From Methylobacterium sp. GXS13 (lineage in GTDB: Bacteria > Pseudomonadota > Alphaproteobacteria > Rhizobiales > Beijerinckiaceae), in the NCBI RefSeq assembly GCF_001455965.1, contig NZ_LKKO01000013.1:1-64000 (forward strand): 64,000 bases of DNA, written 5' to 3'. The notes under the pieces are model-generated. The model saw only the letters and a program-made list of their open reading frames with translations. It was not told where the DNA came from and searched no databases. Numbering within the stretch: the first letter of the stretch is position 1; each line of letters begins with the position of its first letter. The position numbers and the translations under genes are program-made. Below are positions 7,457 to 15,833 of the stretch, one piece after another.

Positions 7457-7810
7457 ATGACCAAGCTGTTCGCCCTCGTCCCGCCGCTGGTTCTCCTGAC
7501 GCTGTCGGCCGCCGACCCCGCCCGGGCCGCGAGCTTCGCCTGCGACAAGGCCGGGACCCCCGACGAGACGGCGATCTGCGCCCATCTCCCCCTCAACGAC
7601 ATGGATGTCGAGATGGCGACCCGCTTCGCCATCCTGAAGGACGTCCTGCCGATGGGCGGCCAGACCAAGCTGCGCGACGACCAGGAGACCTGGCTCAAGG
7701 AGCGCCACGCCTGCGGCGCCGACCTCGCCTGCCTGCGCGGCCTCTACGAGACCCGGCTCAAGGTGCTGCGCGGGGTGCTGGCGGAATTCGCCAAGCAGGG
7801 GCCGCAGTGA
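7457..7810 (+). CDS. Secreted LprI-like (DUF1311) protein
   Basis: 117 residues. The ATG at 7457 opens a signal peptide (KLFALVPPLVLLTLSAADPARA). The mature part fits the lysozyme-inhibitor LprI-like N-terminal domain: FACDKAGTPDETAICA, a central LRDDQETWLKERHACG and CLRGLYETRLKVL. Its four cysteines are spaced as in the family and probably form two disulfides. Some relatives inhibit host lysozyme, but most are uncharacterised, so the function here is inferred from the fold only. It is a single gene 89 bases after hemJ, with a palindromic repeat following its stop. Confidence 0.75.
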   Translation: MTKLFALVPPLVLLTLSAADPARAASFACDKAGTPDETAICAHLPLNDMDVEMATRFAILKDVLPMGGQTKLRDDQETWLKERHACGADLACLRGLYETRLKVLRGVLAEFAKQGPQ

Positions 7811-7849
7811 TGGAAGGTCAGGCGACCGGTCTCTTCCGCCGATCGCCTC

Positions 7850-7945
7850 ACCGTCATTGCGAGCGCAGCGAAGCAACCCAGGGATACGCCACGAACTGAG
7901 AGCGCGCGCTGCCCTCGGTTGCTGCGCCCCGCTCGCAAAGACGGC
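7850..7945. repeat. About 95-bp palindromic element (CGTCATTGCGAGC family, copy 1, degenerate)
   Basis: Starts CCGTCATTGCGAGCGCAGCG and ends with a degenerate complement (TTGCTGCGCCCCGCTCGCAAAGACGG). Better-conserved copies lie at 14473-14567 and 50990-51085. It separates the convergent LprI-like gene and higA. Confidence 0.75.
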
Positions 7946-7960
7946 TTCCCAGGAAACGCA

Positions 7961-8368
7961 TCACAATCCGAGAAACACCGCGGCCGGAAAGGAGAACCGC
8001 TCGCTCAGCGCTTTGGCCTGACGGACATTGATCTGCCGTTTCCCGCTCAGGATCTCTGAGAGGACGGATTGGGTGCCCACCTCCGGCAGGTCACCCTGGC
8101 CGAGACCACGCTCGGTCATGATGGCGCGGAGCGCCGCCGCACCCGTGACCTGCGGCATGGGTCGATGGGCCTCGTCATAGGCTTCGACCAAGTCGCCGAT
8201 CCGGGACGCCAGGAGCGCCAGAGGATGATCCTCATCCTCGCCGACGAGGGCCAGGATCTGATCTATCGCCTGAACCAGCCGGTCGTAATCCTTCTGGTCG
8301 GTCGGCATGGTGAGCAACGGCGCGACATGAGGCCAATGCTCGACGGCTTCCTTGATGAGGGGACGCAT
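7961..8368 (-). CDS. higA: HigA-type antitoxin (HTH)
   Basis: 135 residues. The N-terminal part (MRPLIKEAVEHWPHVAPLLT, then DQKDYDRLVQAIDQILALVG) is the HigA dimerisation region, and the C-terminal third is an Xre-like helix-turn-helix (LPEVGTQSVLSEILSGKRQI, then NVRQAKALSERF). In higBA systems the toxin gene comes first and HigA neutralises HigB by direct binding while repressing the operon. Here higA starts four bases after the higB stop, in that order. The length is typical for the longer HigA subgroup with an N-terminal extension. Confidence 0.88.
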   Translation of the reverse strand: MRPLIKEAVEHWPHVAPLLTMPTDQKDYDRLVQAIDQILALVGEDEDHPLALLASRIGDLVEAYDEAHRPMPQVTGAAALRAIMTERGLGQGDLPEVGTQSVLSEILSGKRQINVRQAKALSERFSFPAAVFLGL

Positions 8369-8372
8369 CGTC

Positions 8373-8660
8373 CTACGCCTTCCATCTGCCGGTGTCGTAT
8401 TCGCCGTGATCCATGATGGCTTGGATATAAACTTTCTTGAACTTGTATTGCACCACGGCGATGAGCCGTATCTTGTTGCCGCCGATGTCGAACACGTGAA
8501 AGTGGCCGACCTTGTCGGTTGCCGGAAACAGCGCTTTCATGCCGGCGAAATCGCTCGGCTCGGACACCTTCATCAACCGGTACCAGGCGTCGAGCGCGTT
8601 CGCGGCTTGCGGCCACCGCTTCTTTGCCGCCCAGATCCGGGCCCGGGTGATGATGTGCAT
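8373..8660 (-). CDS. higB: HigB-type mRNA interferase toxin
   Basis: 95 residues from the ATG at 8660 (MHIITRARIWAAKKRWPQAA), the usual HigB start; an in-frame ATG at 8702 adds 14 atypical residues. Conserved blocks are ALDAWYRLMKVSEPSDF, FPATDKVGHFHVFDIGGNK, IRLIAVVQYKFKKVYIQAIM and DHGEYDTGRW. HigB is a RelE-fold RNase that cuts mRNA on the ribosome. It is the first gene of the leftward higB-higA pair. The module is complete and shows no truncation, so it is probably active. It may stabilise this region or act in stress-induced growth arrest. Confidence 0.88.
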   Translation of the reverse strand: MHIITRARIWAAKKRWPQAANALDAWYRLMKVSEPSDFAGMKALFPATDKVGHFHVFDIGGNKIRLIAVVQYKFKKVYIQAIMDHGEYDTGRWKA

Positions 8661-8738
8661 GAGGCAGCATCGCGCGAGGCGCCACCGCGATCGTAGAGAC
8701 ATGCCGCACGTATCGCAATGCGCGATATCAACCGCCCA

Positions 8739-9455
8739 TCACGCCACGAGCGGCAGTGCCGCCGCATCGGCCCGCCAGCCGGCGACGCAGGCCCGCGCCA
8801 GGGACGCGGTCGCATCCACCATCACGCCCGCGAGACCGTCGTCGAGGCCGGACAGCGCCACCGGGATCTCCGTGCAGGCCATCACCACCCGGCGGCAGCC
8901 GGCGGCCGCCAGGGCCCGGGCCTGGGCTTCGAGGATCACGGCGGCCTCCGCGATCCGGCCGGCCTTCACCTGGTCGATCGCCGCGACCACCGCATCCTGT
9001 CCCTCCGGACCGGGGCTCAGGCAGGTGAAGCCGTGCCGGGCCAGCCGCTCCGGGTAGAGGCCGGCCCGCAGGGTCCCGTTGGTGGCCAGGAGGCCGACCG
9101 GGCCACCGGTCAGACCGCTTCGGGCGAGGTCGTCGGCCACGGCGTCGACGATGTGCAGGATCGGCAGCGCCGTGCCGGCCTGGAGCGCCGCGTGCCAGTG
9201 ATGGGCGGTGTTGCAGGGGATCGCGATCCGGGTGGCGCCCGCCGCCTCCAGGCGGGCCAGGGCCGCGCGCATCGCCGGCAGCGGGTCCGGGCCCCGGCCC
9301 AGGATGGCGGCGGCCCGGTCGGGGATGTCGGAGGCCGAGCAGATCAGGGTCGGGATGTGGTCCTGGTCGCGCCGGGCCGGCGTCGCCCGCACCAGCTTGG
9401 CCAAAAAGTCCGCCGTCGCCAGCGGACCCATCCCCCCGAGAACACCCAGCATCAT
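8739..9455 (-). CDS. Aspartate/glutamate racemase family protein
   Basis: 238 residues, typical length. It begins MMLGVLGGMGPLATADFLAK, the family signature, and keeps both catalytic cysteines: IPCNTAHHWH at about residue 80 and VMACTEIP at about residue 190. These cofactor-independent enzymes interconvert L- and D-amino acids by a two-base Cys mechanism. The motif set fits aspartate racemase or a broad-specificity amino-acid racemase (YgeA-like) rather than MurI. It is 78 bases upstream of higB on the same strand but probably a separate unit. Substrate is not determinable from sequence alone. Confidence 0.85.
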   Translation of the reverse strand: MMLGVLGGMGPLATADFLAKLVRATPARRDQDHIPTLICSASDIPDRAAAILGRGPDPLPAMRAALARLEAAGATRIAIPCNTAHHWHAALQAGTALPILHIVDAVADDLARSGLTGGPVGLLATNGTLRAGLYPERLARHGFTCLSPGPEGQDAVVAAIDQVKAGRIAEAAVILEAQARALAAAGCRRVVMACTEIPVALSGLDDGLAGVMVDATASLARACVAGWRADAAALPLVA

Positions 9456-9544
9456 CGCCTCCGAACGTTGCGGAGACCGTCATGCGGAGCGGAGGCAGGT
9501 GGGTCCAATGCCGTGTCGGCACGAGTCATGCCGGTCCGGCATCG

Positions 9545-9590
9545 TCGGGGCGCCGCCCCGCCCCCCCGCCAAAGGGCTGGCCCTTTGGGA
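9545..9590. repeat. Two-hairpin modular repeat (C-D units)
   Basis: GGGGCGccGCCCC followed by CCAAAGGGCtgGCCCTTTGG, the short form of the modular hairpin family. It sits just beyond the 3' end of the lysR gene (9599), at the end of the leftward his unit. Confidence 0.7.
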
Positions 9591-9598
9591 ACCCGGTT

Positions 9599-10459
9599 TC
9601 AGCGGCCCTCGGACGCCAGGGCGCCGGCGGCCTGCCAGACCGCGTCGAGGGCGGGGTGGCGGCGGCCGGCATTGCGGTAGAGGCGGATCTCCAGGGCGGC
9701 CCCGGGCCCGGACGCCACGAGGCTACCCTCGGCGAGTTCGCGGGTGATCAGGCTCTCGGGCAGCCAGGCGAGGCCATGGCCCGCCAGCGCCATGAACTTC
9801 AGGGCCTCCGCCATGGCGTTCTCGTTGACATGGGCCGCCTTCATCGGCTCGGCGGTCAGCGCCACCACCCGGCCCAGGAAGGAATCCGCCGGGTAGCCGA
9901 GGCCGGGCAGGTCGGAGGTTTCCGGGCCCGGCCGGTGCACCGGCACGAGGCTGTCCCGGCCGATGACGCGGTGCGGGAACGCCGCGGGATCGAGGGGGAT
10001 CGGCACGCCGGGATGGTGGTAGGTCAGCAGCAGGTCGTGGCTGCCCTCGGCCAGCGCCTGCACGCAGGCGTGGAAATCCCCCGGCAGCAGCCGGCTGCCG
10101 AGCGGCCCGGTCCGGACCTCGATGGCCCGGTACCAGTTCGGGAAGACGGTCAGCGCCAGGGTGTGGAGCGCGGCCACCGACACGGCCCGGGCGGGCGGCC
10201 GGGTCCGGGCCCGCAGCGCGTCGCGACCCTCGGACAGGAGCCGGACGGTCTCCTGCGCGGTCTCGCGGAACAGCTGGCCCTCGGGCGTCAGGGCGGTCGG
10301 GTAGGTGCTGCGGTCGATCAGCGGGACGCCGAGCCAGCCCTCGAGGGCCCGGATCCGCCGCCCGAAGGCCGGCTGGGTGACGTGGCGCTCCACCGCCGAG
10401 CGGGAGAAGCTGCCGGTGCGCGCGAGGCTCAGGAAGTCCTCGAGCCATTTCAGCTCCAT
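9599..10459 (-). CDS. LysR-family transcriptional regulator
   Basis: 286 residues. The N-terminal winged helix-turn-helix is clear (MELKWLEDFLSLARTGSFSR, then AFGRRIRALEGWLGVPLIDR), followed by STYPTALTPEG and a periplasmic-binding-like effector domain from about residue 90. The gene begins ten bases after the hisG stop in the same direction, so it may be the last cistron of hisS-hisZ-hisG. LysR proteins usually control a divergent gene, but here nothing diverges, which makes its target unclear. The effector is unknown. Confidence 0.88.
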   Translation of the reverse strand: MELKWLEDFLSLARTGSFSRSAVERHVTQPAFGRRIRALEGWLGVPLIDRSTYPTALTPEGQLFRETAQETVRLLSEGRDALRARTRPPARAVSVAALHTLALTVFPNWYRAIEVRTGPLGSRLLPGDFHACVQALAEGSHDLLLTYHHPGVPIPLDPAAFPHRVIGRDSLVPVHRPGPETSDLPGLGYPADSFLGRVVALTAEPMKAAHVNENAMAEALKFMALAGHGLAWLPESLITRELAEGSLVASGPGAALEIRLYRNAGRRHPALDAVWQAAGALASEGR

Positions 10460-10469
10460 GGCCGGGCGC

Positions 10470-11462
10470 TTAGAGCCGGGCCAGCAGCCGCTCCGCCAGC
10501 GGGTTCTCGGCCGCGAAGGCGTAGTCGACCCGCAGGGCCGTCACGGCCCGGGCCCCGGCCTCCACCAGGGCGCCGGCGAGCTCGAACACGGCCGCCTCGG
10601 GGCAGCGCATCACGATCTCGCCGTCGGTCCCCCGCGGGGCGCCGTAGGGCAATTCGGCCTCGTGCAGGCCCGCGAGCGTGGCGAGGTCGATGGCGCCGCT
10701 CTCCGGCAGGGCGGCGCGGACCTCCCGGGTGGTGCGGGCGCGCTCCTCGGCGGCGATCCGGCCGAGCACGGTGCGCAAGGCCGCCCGCTGGCCCTCGCCC
10801 CAGGGGGCCTTCAGCGAGGCGACCAGGTTGGCCTCGGAGCGCAGGATGATGCCGTCGTCCAGCACCTTGAGGGCGTTGGCGCTGAGCGTCGCCCCCGTGG
10901 TGGTGATGTCGACCACGATCTCGGCCGAGCCCGCCGCCGGTGCGCCCTCGGTGGCGCCCAGGCTCTCGACGATCCGGTAATCGGCGACGCCCGTCTCGGC
11001 GAAGAACCGGCGGGTCAGGTTCACGTACTTGGTCGCCACCCGCAGGCGGCGGCCGTGGCGGGTGCGCATCAGCGCCGCGACCTCGTCGAGGTCGGCCATC
11101 GCCCGCACGTCGATCCAGGCCTGGGGCACCGCCACCACCACGGTGGCGTTGCCGAAGCCGAGCGGGGTCAAGAGCTCCACCTGGCCGCGCACGTCCGGCA
11201 GGGTCTCGCGGATCAGGTCCTCGCCCGTGATGCCGAGATGGGCGGCCCCGGAGGCGAGCTGCGCGGCGATCTCCGAGGCCGAGAGGTAGCGCACCTCGAC
11301 CCCCGGCACGCCGACGAGCTTGCCGCGATAGTCGCGCGCGCCCGCGCCCTGGGCGAGCCGCAGGCCGGCCCGGCCGAAGAACGCGCTGGCATTCTCCTGG
11401 AGGCGGCCCTTGGACGGGACGGCGAGGATCAGCGGCATGGCGCCCGAATCCGAGGAGGTCAT
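10470..11462 (-). CDS. hisG: ATP phosphoribosyltransferase catalytic subunit
   Basis: About 330 residues. First committed step of histidine synthesis: ATP plus PRPP gives phosphoribosyl-ATP. Motifs are LILAVPSKGRLQENA, the conserved VRYLSASEIAAQLASGAAHL and the PRPP loop EIVVDITTTGATLSANALKV. The ATG at 11462 overlaps the hisZ stop as ATGA, so it is chosen over the ATG at 11438; the two are coupled. The protein has about 100 residues beyond the short catalytic core, ending in a VMRCPEAAVFELAGAL region, yet a HisZ subunit is also encoded. A much longer in-frame extension runs antisense-like through hisZ and is not real. Confidence 0.94.
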   Translation of the reverse strand: MTSSDSGAMPLILAVPSKGRLQENASAFFGRAGLRLAQGAGARDYRGKLVGVPGVEVRYLSASEIAAQLASGAAHLGITGEDLIRETLPDVRGQVELLTPLGFGNATVVVAVPQAWIDVRAMADLDEVAALMRTRHGRRLRVATKYVNLTRRFFAETGVADYRIVESLGATEGAPAAGSAEIVVDITTTGATLSANALKVLDDGIILRSEANLVASLKAPWGEGQRAALRTVLGRIAAEERARTTREVRAALPESGAIDLATLAGLHEAELPYGAPRGTDGEIVMRCPEAAVFELAGALVEAGARAVTALRVDYAFAAENPLAERLLARL

Positions 11463-12601
11463 CGACCGGCTCCCGCCACGCGCTCGACCCAGAAGGTGCA
11501 GCCCACCGCGGGCAGGGGCGTCGGGCTGCCGAGATGCCCGAGCAGGCCGTCGTAGCGGCCGCCGCCGACCAGCATCGGGCCGTCGCCCTCGTTCACCTCG
11601 AAGATGAAGCCGGTGTAGTAATCGAGGTTGCGGGCGAAGCCGCCCTGGAAGCGGAAGCGGTCGATCGGCAGGCCGCGCGCCGCGATGAAGCCGGTGCGCT
11701 CCTCGAACAGGTCGAGGGCGGCCGACAAGGCGTCGTGGCGCAGGCCCGCCTCGGCCACCAGCCCCCGCAGGTCGCGGGCCGCGGCGTCCGGATGGCCGGC
11801 GATCGCCCGGTAGCGGTCGAGCACGGCGCGGTTCTCGGCGTTGAGCCCGGCCCCGCCATTGGCCTGCGCGGCCGCCTTGCCGAGGAAGCGCTCGGCGATC
11901 TCGCCGGCGCTGCGGCCGCCCACCGCCGAGATGCCGGCGATGGCCAGCACATCCTCCACGAAGGCGCGCACGCCCTGCGGGTCCTGGCCCTGGATCGCCG
12001 CCAGCAGGCCCGCATGCGGATCCTCGGGCCGGGCATCCGCGCCGCCATTGGTGACCGCGTCGAGGGAGCGCCCGGCCGCGAGCGCCCGCAGGGTCCGGCG
12101 CTTGGCCGCGGGCGGCACCGCCAGCCCGTCCAGCAGCGCCACGGTCAGGCCCATATCGCCGAGCCGCACCGCCGGGTCGGTCCGGCCGAACAGGGCGAGG
12201 CCCTCCAGCGCCAGCCCCAGCACCTCGGCATCGGCGGCCGGCGTGTCGGTGCGCCCGATCGATTCGATGCCGGCCTGGAAGAACTCGTCGGGCTCGTCGG
12301 CGGCGAGCCGGAAGACCGGGCCGCAATAGCTGTAATCGGCCGCCTGCCCGTCGGCCTGGGCCCGGTGCAGGCGGCAGACCGGAATTGTGAATTCCGGCCG
12401 CAGGCACAGCTCGGCCCCGGACGCGTCCTGGGTGACGAAGATCCGCCGGCGGATATCCTCGCCGGACAGTTCCAGGAACGGCTCCACCGGCTGCAGCACC
12501 GGGGGCAGCACCGGCCGGTAGCCGGCCGCGCTCAGATGCGCGAGCAGCCGCGCCCGCGCCGCGTCCCCCGCTCCCGTCTCACCGGCCTCCGGTCGTGTCA
12601 T
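11459..12601 (-). CDS. hisZ: ATP phosphoribosyltransferase regulatory subunit
   Basis: About 380 residues. HisZ is a catalytically dead paralog of histidyl-tRNA synthetase that forms the octameric enzyme with HisG and confers histidine feedback. It keeps synthetase-like blocks: LRPEFTIPVCRLH (motif 2 region), YSYCGPVFR, DYYTGFIFEV and [15 protein letters not shown]. The ATG at 12601 has a good site (GAGGGA, seven bases upstream); an earlier in-frame ATG at 12664 adds 21 unlikely residues next to a repeat. It overlaps hisG by four bases and lies downstream of its own paralog hisS on the same strand. Confidence 0.94.
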   Translation of the reverse strand: MTRPEAGETGAGDAARARLLAHLSAAGYRPVLPPVLQPVEPFLELSGEDIRRRIFVTQDASGAELCLRPEFTIPVCRLHRAQADGQAADYSYCGPVFRLAADEPDEFFQAGIESIGRTDTPAADAEVLGLALEGLALFGRTDPAVRLGDMGLTVALLDGLAVPPAAKRRTLRALAAGRSLDAVTNGGADARPEDPHAGLLAAIQGQDPQGVRAFVEDVLAIAGISAVGGRSAGEIAERFLGKAAAQANGGAGLNAENRAVLDRYRAIAGHPDAAARDLRGLVAEAGLRHDALSAALDLFEERTGFIAARGLPIDRFRFQGGFARNLDYYTGFIFEVNEGDGPMLVGGGRYDGLLGHLGSPTPLPAVGCTFWVERVAGAGR

Positions 12602-12668
12602 CGCATGTCCCTCGCGGGCGCTCTCTAGCAATCGCGGCGGCGCTTGGCGACACGCGAACATCATGAGA

Positions 12669-12763
12669 TCCCAAAGGGCTCAGCCCTTTGGCGGGGTATC
12701 GGGGCAGAGCCCCGATGGACCAGGGCTCTGCCCTGGACCCGCAAAAGGTCGAAGACCTTTTGA
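12669..12763. repeat. Four-hairpin modular repeat array (D-C-B-A order)
   Basis: The reverse complement arrangement of the 4383-4485 array: CCAAAGGGCtcaGCCCTTTGG, CGGGGCagaGCCCCG, CCAGGGCtctGCCCTGG and CAAAAGGTCgaaGACCTTTTG. It lies between hisS and hisZ, which run in the same direction, so it could cause partial termination or differential mRNA stability within the operon. Confidence 0.8.
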
Positions 12764-12772
12764 AACCGGGAT

Positions 12773-14323
12773 TCAGCCCGCGGTGGCCGGGAAGTGGCGG
12801 GCCAGGACGGCGCGGACCTGGGCGACCATGTCGGCCTCCGGGCAGGAGAACTGGGCGGGGCGGGCGGCCTTCCACTCGGCGTTGCTGCCGATGGATTCGG
12901 CGGCGCGGGCGCCCTCGATCAGGTCCTTGATCTGGATCTCGCCGGCCAGGCGCTCGTTCGAACCCTGGATGATCGCCACCGGGGCGCGGCGGCGGTCGGC
13001 GTATTTCATCTGCGCCTTCATGCCGGCGGCGCCGAGATAGAGCTCGGCCCGGATCCCGTCCGCCCGCAGCAGGGCGACCAGCCGCTGGTAATCGGCCATG
13101 TTCTCGCGGTCGAGGACCAGCACCACCACCGGGCCGGGGGTCTCGGTGCCGGCGAGCAGCGGGCTCTTCACCAGTTGGAGCGCCGAGAACAGCCGCGAGA
13201 CGCCGATCGAGAAGCCGGTGGCCGGCACCGGCTCGGCCCGAGGCCGCCCGACCAGGCCGTCGTAGCGCCCGCCGCCGGCCACGGAGCCGAAGCGCACGGT
13301 CTGGCCGTCCTCGTTGGTGACCGGGAAGGTCAGCTCGGCCTCGTAGACCGGACCGGTATAGTATTCGAGCCCGCGCACCACGCTGGGATCGGCCCGGATC
13401 ACGTCGTGGCCGTAGCCGGCCGCCGCGCAGAGCCGCATGATCGCGTGCAATTCGGCGATGCCCTCGCGGCCGGTCTCGGAGGAGCCCACCGCCTCGTGCC
13501 AGCCGGCGAAGAACTGTTCCCAGAACGCCATCCGGTCGGCGCCGTCCCCGGCATCGGCCTGGAACGACACGTAGGCCAGGATCCGGGAGACCGCGGTGGC
13601 ATCGAGGCCGGCGCCCTTGGTGAAGTCGCCGCTCTCGTCCTTGCGGCCGGGGCCGAGCAGGTCGCGCACGCCGTCGACGCCCAGGCGGTCGAGCTTGTCG
13701 ATCGCCCGCAGGACGGTCAGCCGCTGGCCGGCCTTGTCGGGGCCGGCGAGACCGATCGCCTCCATGACTCCGTCGAGCACCTTGCGGTTGTTGACCTTGA
13801 CCACGTATTGGCCGCCGAGCCCGAGCCGGTCCAGCGTATCGGCCATCAGCATGCAGGTCTCGGCATCGGCCGCGACGCTGCCGGCGCCGACGATGTCGGC
13901 GTCGAACTGCATGAACTGCCGGAACCGGCCCGGCCCCGGCTTCTCGTTGCGGAACACGTAGCCGGCCCGGTAGCTGCGATAGGGCTTGGGCAGGGAATCA
14001 TAATTCTCGGCCACGAACCGGGCCAGCGGCGCGGTCAGGTCGTAGCGCAAGGAGAGCCAGGCCTCGTCGTCGTCCTGGAACGAGAACACGCCGGCGTTCG
14101 GACGGTCGAGGTCGGGCAGGAACTTGCCGAGCGCCTCGGTATATTCGACGAACGGTGTCTCCAGGGCCTCGAAGCCGTAGAGCTCGAAGCTCTTGCGGAT
14201 CGTCTCCAGCATCCGACCCTGCGCGGCGATCTCGTCGGCGCGGCGGTCGACGAAGCCGCGGGGCAGGCGGGGTTTCAGGGTTTCGGCCCGGCTTTCGGCC
14301 TTCGCGGTTTCCGGCTTGGACAT
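12773..14323 (-). CDS. hisS: Histidyl-tRNA synthetase
   Basis: 516 residues, longer than the 420-residue E. coli type and similar to the alphaproteobacterial class. Class II motifs are present: [35 protein letters not shown] (motif 2 start), [20 protein letters not shown], the HisA block [17 protein letters not shown] and GGGRYDGLV. The C-terminal anticodon-binding part includes [18 protein letters not shown]. Alphaproteobacteria are known for HisRS enzymes that charge tRNA-His lacking the extra G-1 base, and the [17 protein letters not shown] block fits that group. It is the first gene of hisS-hisZ-hisG, separated from hisZ by a hairpin array. Confidence 0.95.
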   Translation of the reverse strand: MSKPETAKAESRAETLKPRLPRGFVDRRADEIAAQGRMLETIRKSFELYGFEALETPFVEYTEALGKFLPDLDRPNAGVFSFQDDDEAWLSLRYDLTAPLARFVAENYDSLPKPYRSYRAGYVFRNEKPGPGRFRQFMQFDADIVGAGSVAADAETCMLMADTLDRLGLGGQYVVKVNNRKVLDGVMEAIGLAGPDKAGQRLTVLRAIDKLDRLGVDGVRDLLGPGRKDESGDFTKGAGLDATAVSRILAYVSFQADAGDGADRMAFWEQFFAGWHEAVGSSETGREGIAELHAIMRLCAAAGYGHDVIRADPSVVRGLEYYTGPVYEAELTFPVTNEDGQTVRFGSVAGGGRYDGLVGRPRAEPVPATGFSIGVSRLFSALQLVKSPLLAGTETPGPVVVLVLDRENMADYQRLVALLRADGIRAELYLGAAGMKAQMKYADRRRAPVAIIQGSNERLAGEIQIKDLIEGARAAESIGSNAEWKAARPAQFSCPEADMVAQVRAVLARHFPATAG

Positions 14324-14472
14324 GTGAGCGCGTTCGCTTCTCGCGGACCCGGAGCCCGGATCCGGTGTGAGTCGTCCCCGGCACGGCGGGGATCCTGGGG
14401 CCGGGCTCTAGAGCATGACGACCGAAAGGGGAATTCGGTTTCCGGTGGGCTTACTTGGGTGTCCATCCTGCG

Positions 14473-14567
14473 CCGTCATCGCGAGCGCAGCGAAGCGACC
14501 CAGGGAAACGCCACGTTCGGGGGCCTCGCGCTACGCTGGGTTGCTTCGCTGCGCTCGCAATGACGGT
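14473..14567. repeat. About 95-bp palindromic element (CGTCATTGCGAGC family, copy 2)
   Basis: Starts CCGTCATCGCGAGCGCAGCG and ends with the inverted TTCGCTGCGCTCGCAATGACGG. The inner segments CCCAGGGAAACGCC and CTGGGTTGC match copy 3 at 50990-51085. It lies in the 425-base gap between hisS and the DUF3429 gene. Confidence 0.85.
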
Positions 14568-14604
14568 GATATGCTGGCAACCTCACGGAAATCCCAAGAC
14601 CAAT

Positions 14605-14716
14605 CCTCATCCTGAGGTGCGGCGAAGCCGCCTCGAAGGAGCCCTCCAGCGGCCGCTGTGACCCCTGGAGCCCTCCTTCGAAGCCTCCACTTCGCTGCGT
14701 CGCCTCAGGATGAGGG
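14605..14716. repeat. About 110-bp palindromic element (CCTCATCCTGAGG family)
   Basis: Left arm CCTCATCCTGAGGTGCGGCG, right arm CGCCTCAGGATGAGG. Inside are GCCTCGAAGGAGCCCTCCAG and its inverted form CTGGAGCCCTCCTTCGAAGC, giving one long hairpin. Elements opening with CCTCATCCTGAGG are widespread in Rhizobiales. Only one copy was seen here, directly after copy 2 of the other palindrome family. Confidence 0.8.
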
Positions 14717-14748
14717 GGCGGGCGGGAGGTCGGGTTTGGGAAAATCTA

Positions 14749-15252
14749 TCAGTAGGGCGCCGTCAGCTTGAGCCAGAGCAGGACCGCGAGGCTCACCACG
14801 GCGATGGGCATCTGCAGGGGGCGCAGGCGGGCATGGGCCAGCGGCACCTCGCCGGCGCGGGCCGCGATCGGATCGAGGATGCCGATGGCCGCGTAGCCGA
14901 GGATCAGCATGGCGAGTGCCGGCACCGCCTTGCCCATCACCGCCGAGAACAGGCTGAACAGGCCGAGCGCGTACAGGATCAGCATCGTGACGATCTGGGC
15001 GAGCCGCGGGCCGCCCTCGGTGCGGAAGCTGACGCCCCGGTGGACGCCGGCCAGGAACAGCAGGATCGAGGCGGCGTAGAGCAGGGTGAACAGGGCGATG
15101 AGATAATCGAGGGGCTGGCCGTTCAGCCACCAGGCCGCGGCAGCGCCGACGGCGATCGGCATCATCGGGCCGAAGCCGAACACGAGGTCGAGCCACGGGA
15201 TCCGGCGCGGCTCGTGTGCGGTGATGGTGCGTCCGGTGGCGTCGTCGCGCAT
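14749..15252 (-). CDS. DUF3429 family membrane protein
   Basis: 167 residues with about five hydrophobic helices (WLDLVFGFGPMMPIAVGAAA, LIALFTLLYAASILLFLAGV, LAQIVTMLILYALGLFSLFS, then two more). The conserved FLAGVHRGVSF after the second helix is characteristic of DUF3429 inner-membrane proteins. No catalytic function is known. It is a single gene, pointing away from rho, and preceded downstream by the palindromic repeats. Codon use is native. Confidence 0.8.
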   Translation of the reverse strand: MRDDATGRTITAHEPRRIPWLDLVFGFGPMMPIAVGAAAAWWLNGQPLDYLIALFTLLYAASILLFLAGVHRGVSFRTEGGPRLAQIVTMLILYALGLFSLFSAVMGKAVPALAMLILGYAAIGILDPIAARAGEVPLAHARLRPLQMPIAVVSLAVLLWLKLTAPY

Positions 15253-15833
15253 GTCGGTGGGGCCGGGCTCTCGGGTGGACGGTTTGCTGCGCTGCGGCGC
15301 CGGGACGGGGAACGGTCCCGCGGGACCCCGGTTCCGCGCCGAGGGCTTTAGCCCCGCGAAAGCGAAACCGCGAGATCCGGCGTGTGCGGGGGGGATTCAA
15401 TTGATCGTGGCGGCTGGGTTAGCCCATCGGATCCGGGTCTCTCCGCACGCGGGGATGAGGGGATCTCGCGCTTTATTCTCGCATGCGTGAGGACTTGTAG
15501 CCCACCGCGGCGTGTGTCCGGGACATGCGTCCCTGCCCTCATCCGGCGACGATGCGGGCCCGTCGTCACCGATCCCGCGGCCTCCCGGGCCCCCCCGATC
15601 CATGAGCCCCTTGAGTGCGGTGGAGAAACGCGTTATTTCTCACGTGCCCTCTTCACAAGGTCAGCGCCGCAGCGCGCCCGTGAGCCACGAGGGTCCTGCC
15701 GAAAACGGTCCAGCCAAGACGATCTTTCGGGCCCCTCGCTGTTCCAGCGCGGCCCGCTCTCCGGCACCCGTCCCCCGGGTTGCTTGGCGCAGAACCGGCC
15801 CTCCCACCTTCTCCGTCGGTTGCAAGACACCCC
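15253..15833. other. Non-coding interval with the rho leader
   Basis: 580 bases between the divergent DUF3429 gene and rho. A possible promoter is TTGAGT (15611-15616) and TATTTC (15634-15639) 17 bases apart, with GAGAAA (15623-15628) and TTTCTC (15636-15641) as an inverted repeat around the -10. That would give a leader of nearly 190 bases. Long leaders are common for rho, which regulates its own transcription by attenuation. No convincing peptide or RNA gene was found in the rest. Confidence 0.4.

Noticed and set aside
10470..12407. 645-codon version of hisG extending through hisZ
   Set aside because: The first 300 residues are out-of-frame hisZ; the coupled ATG at 11462 gives a normal HisG N-terminus.
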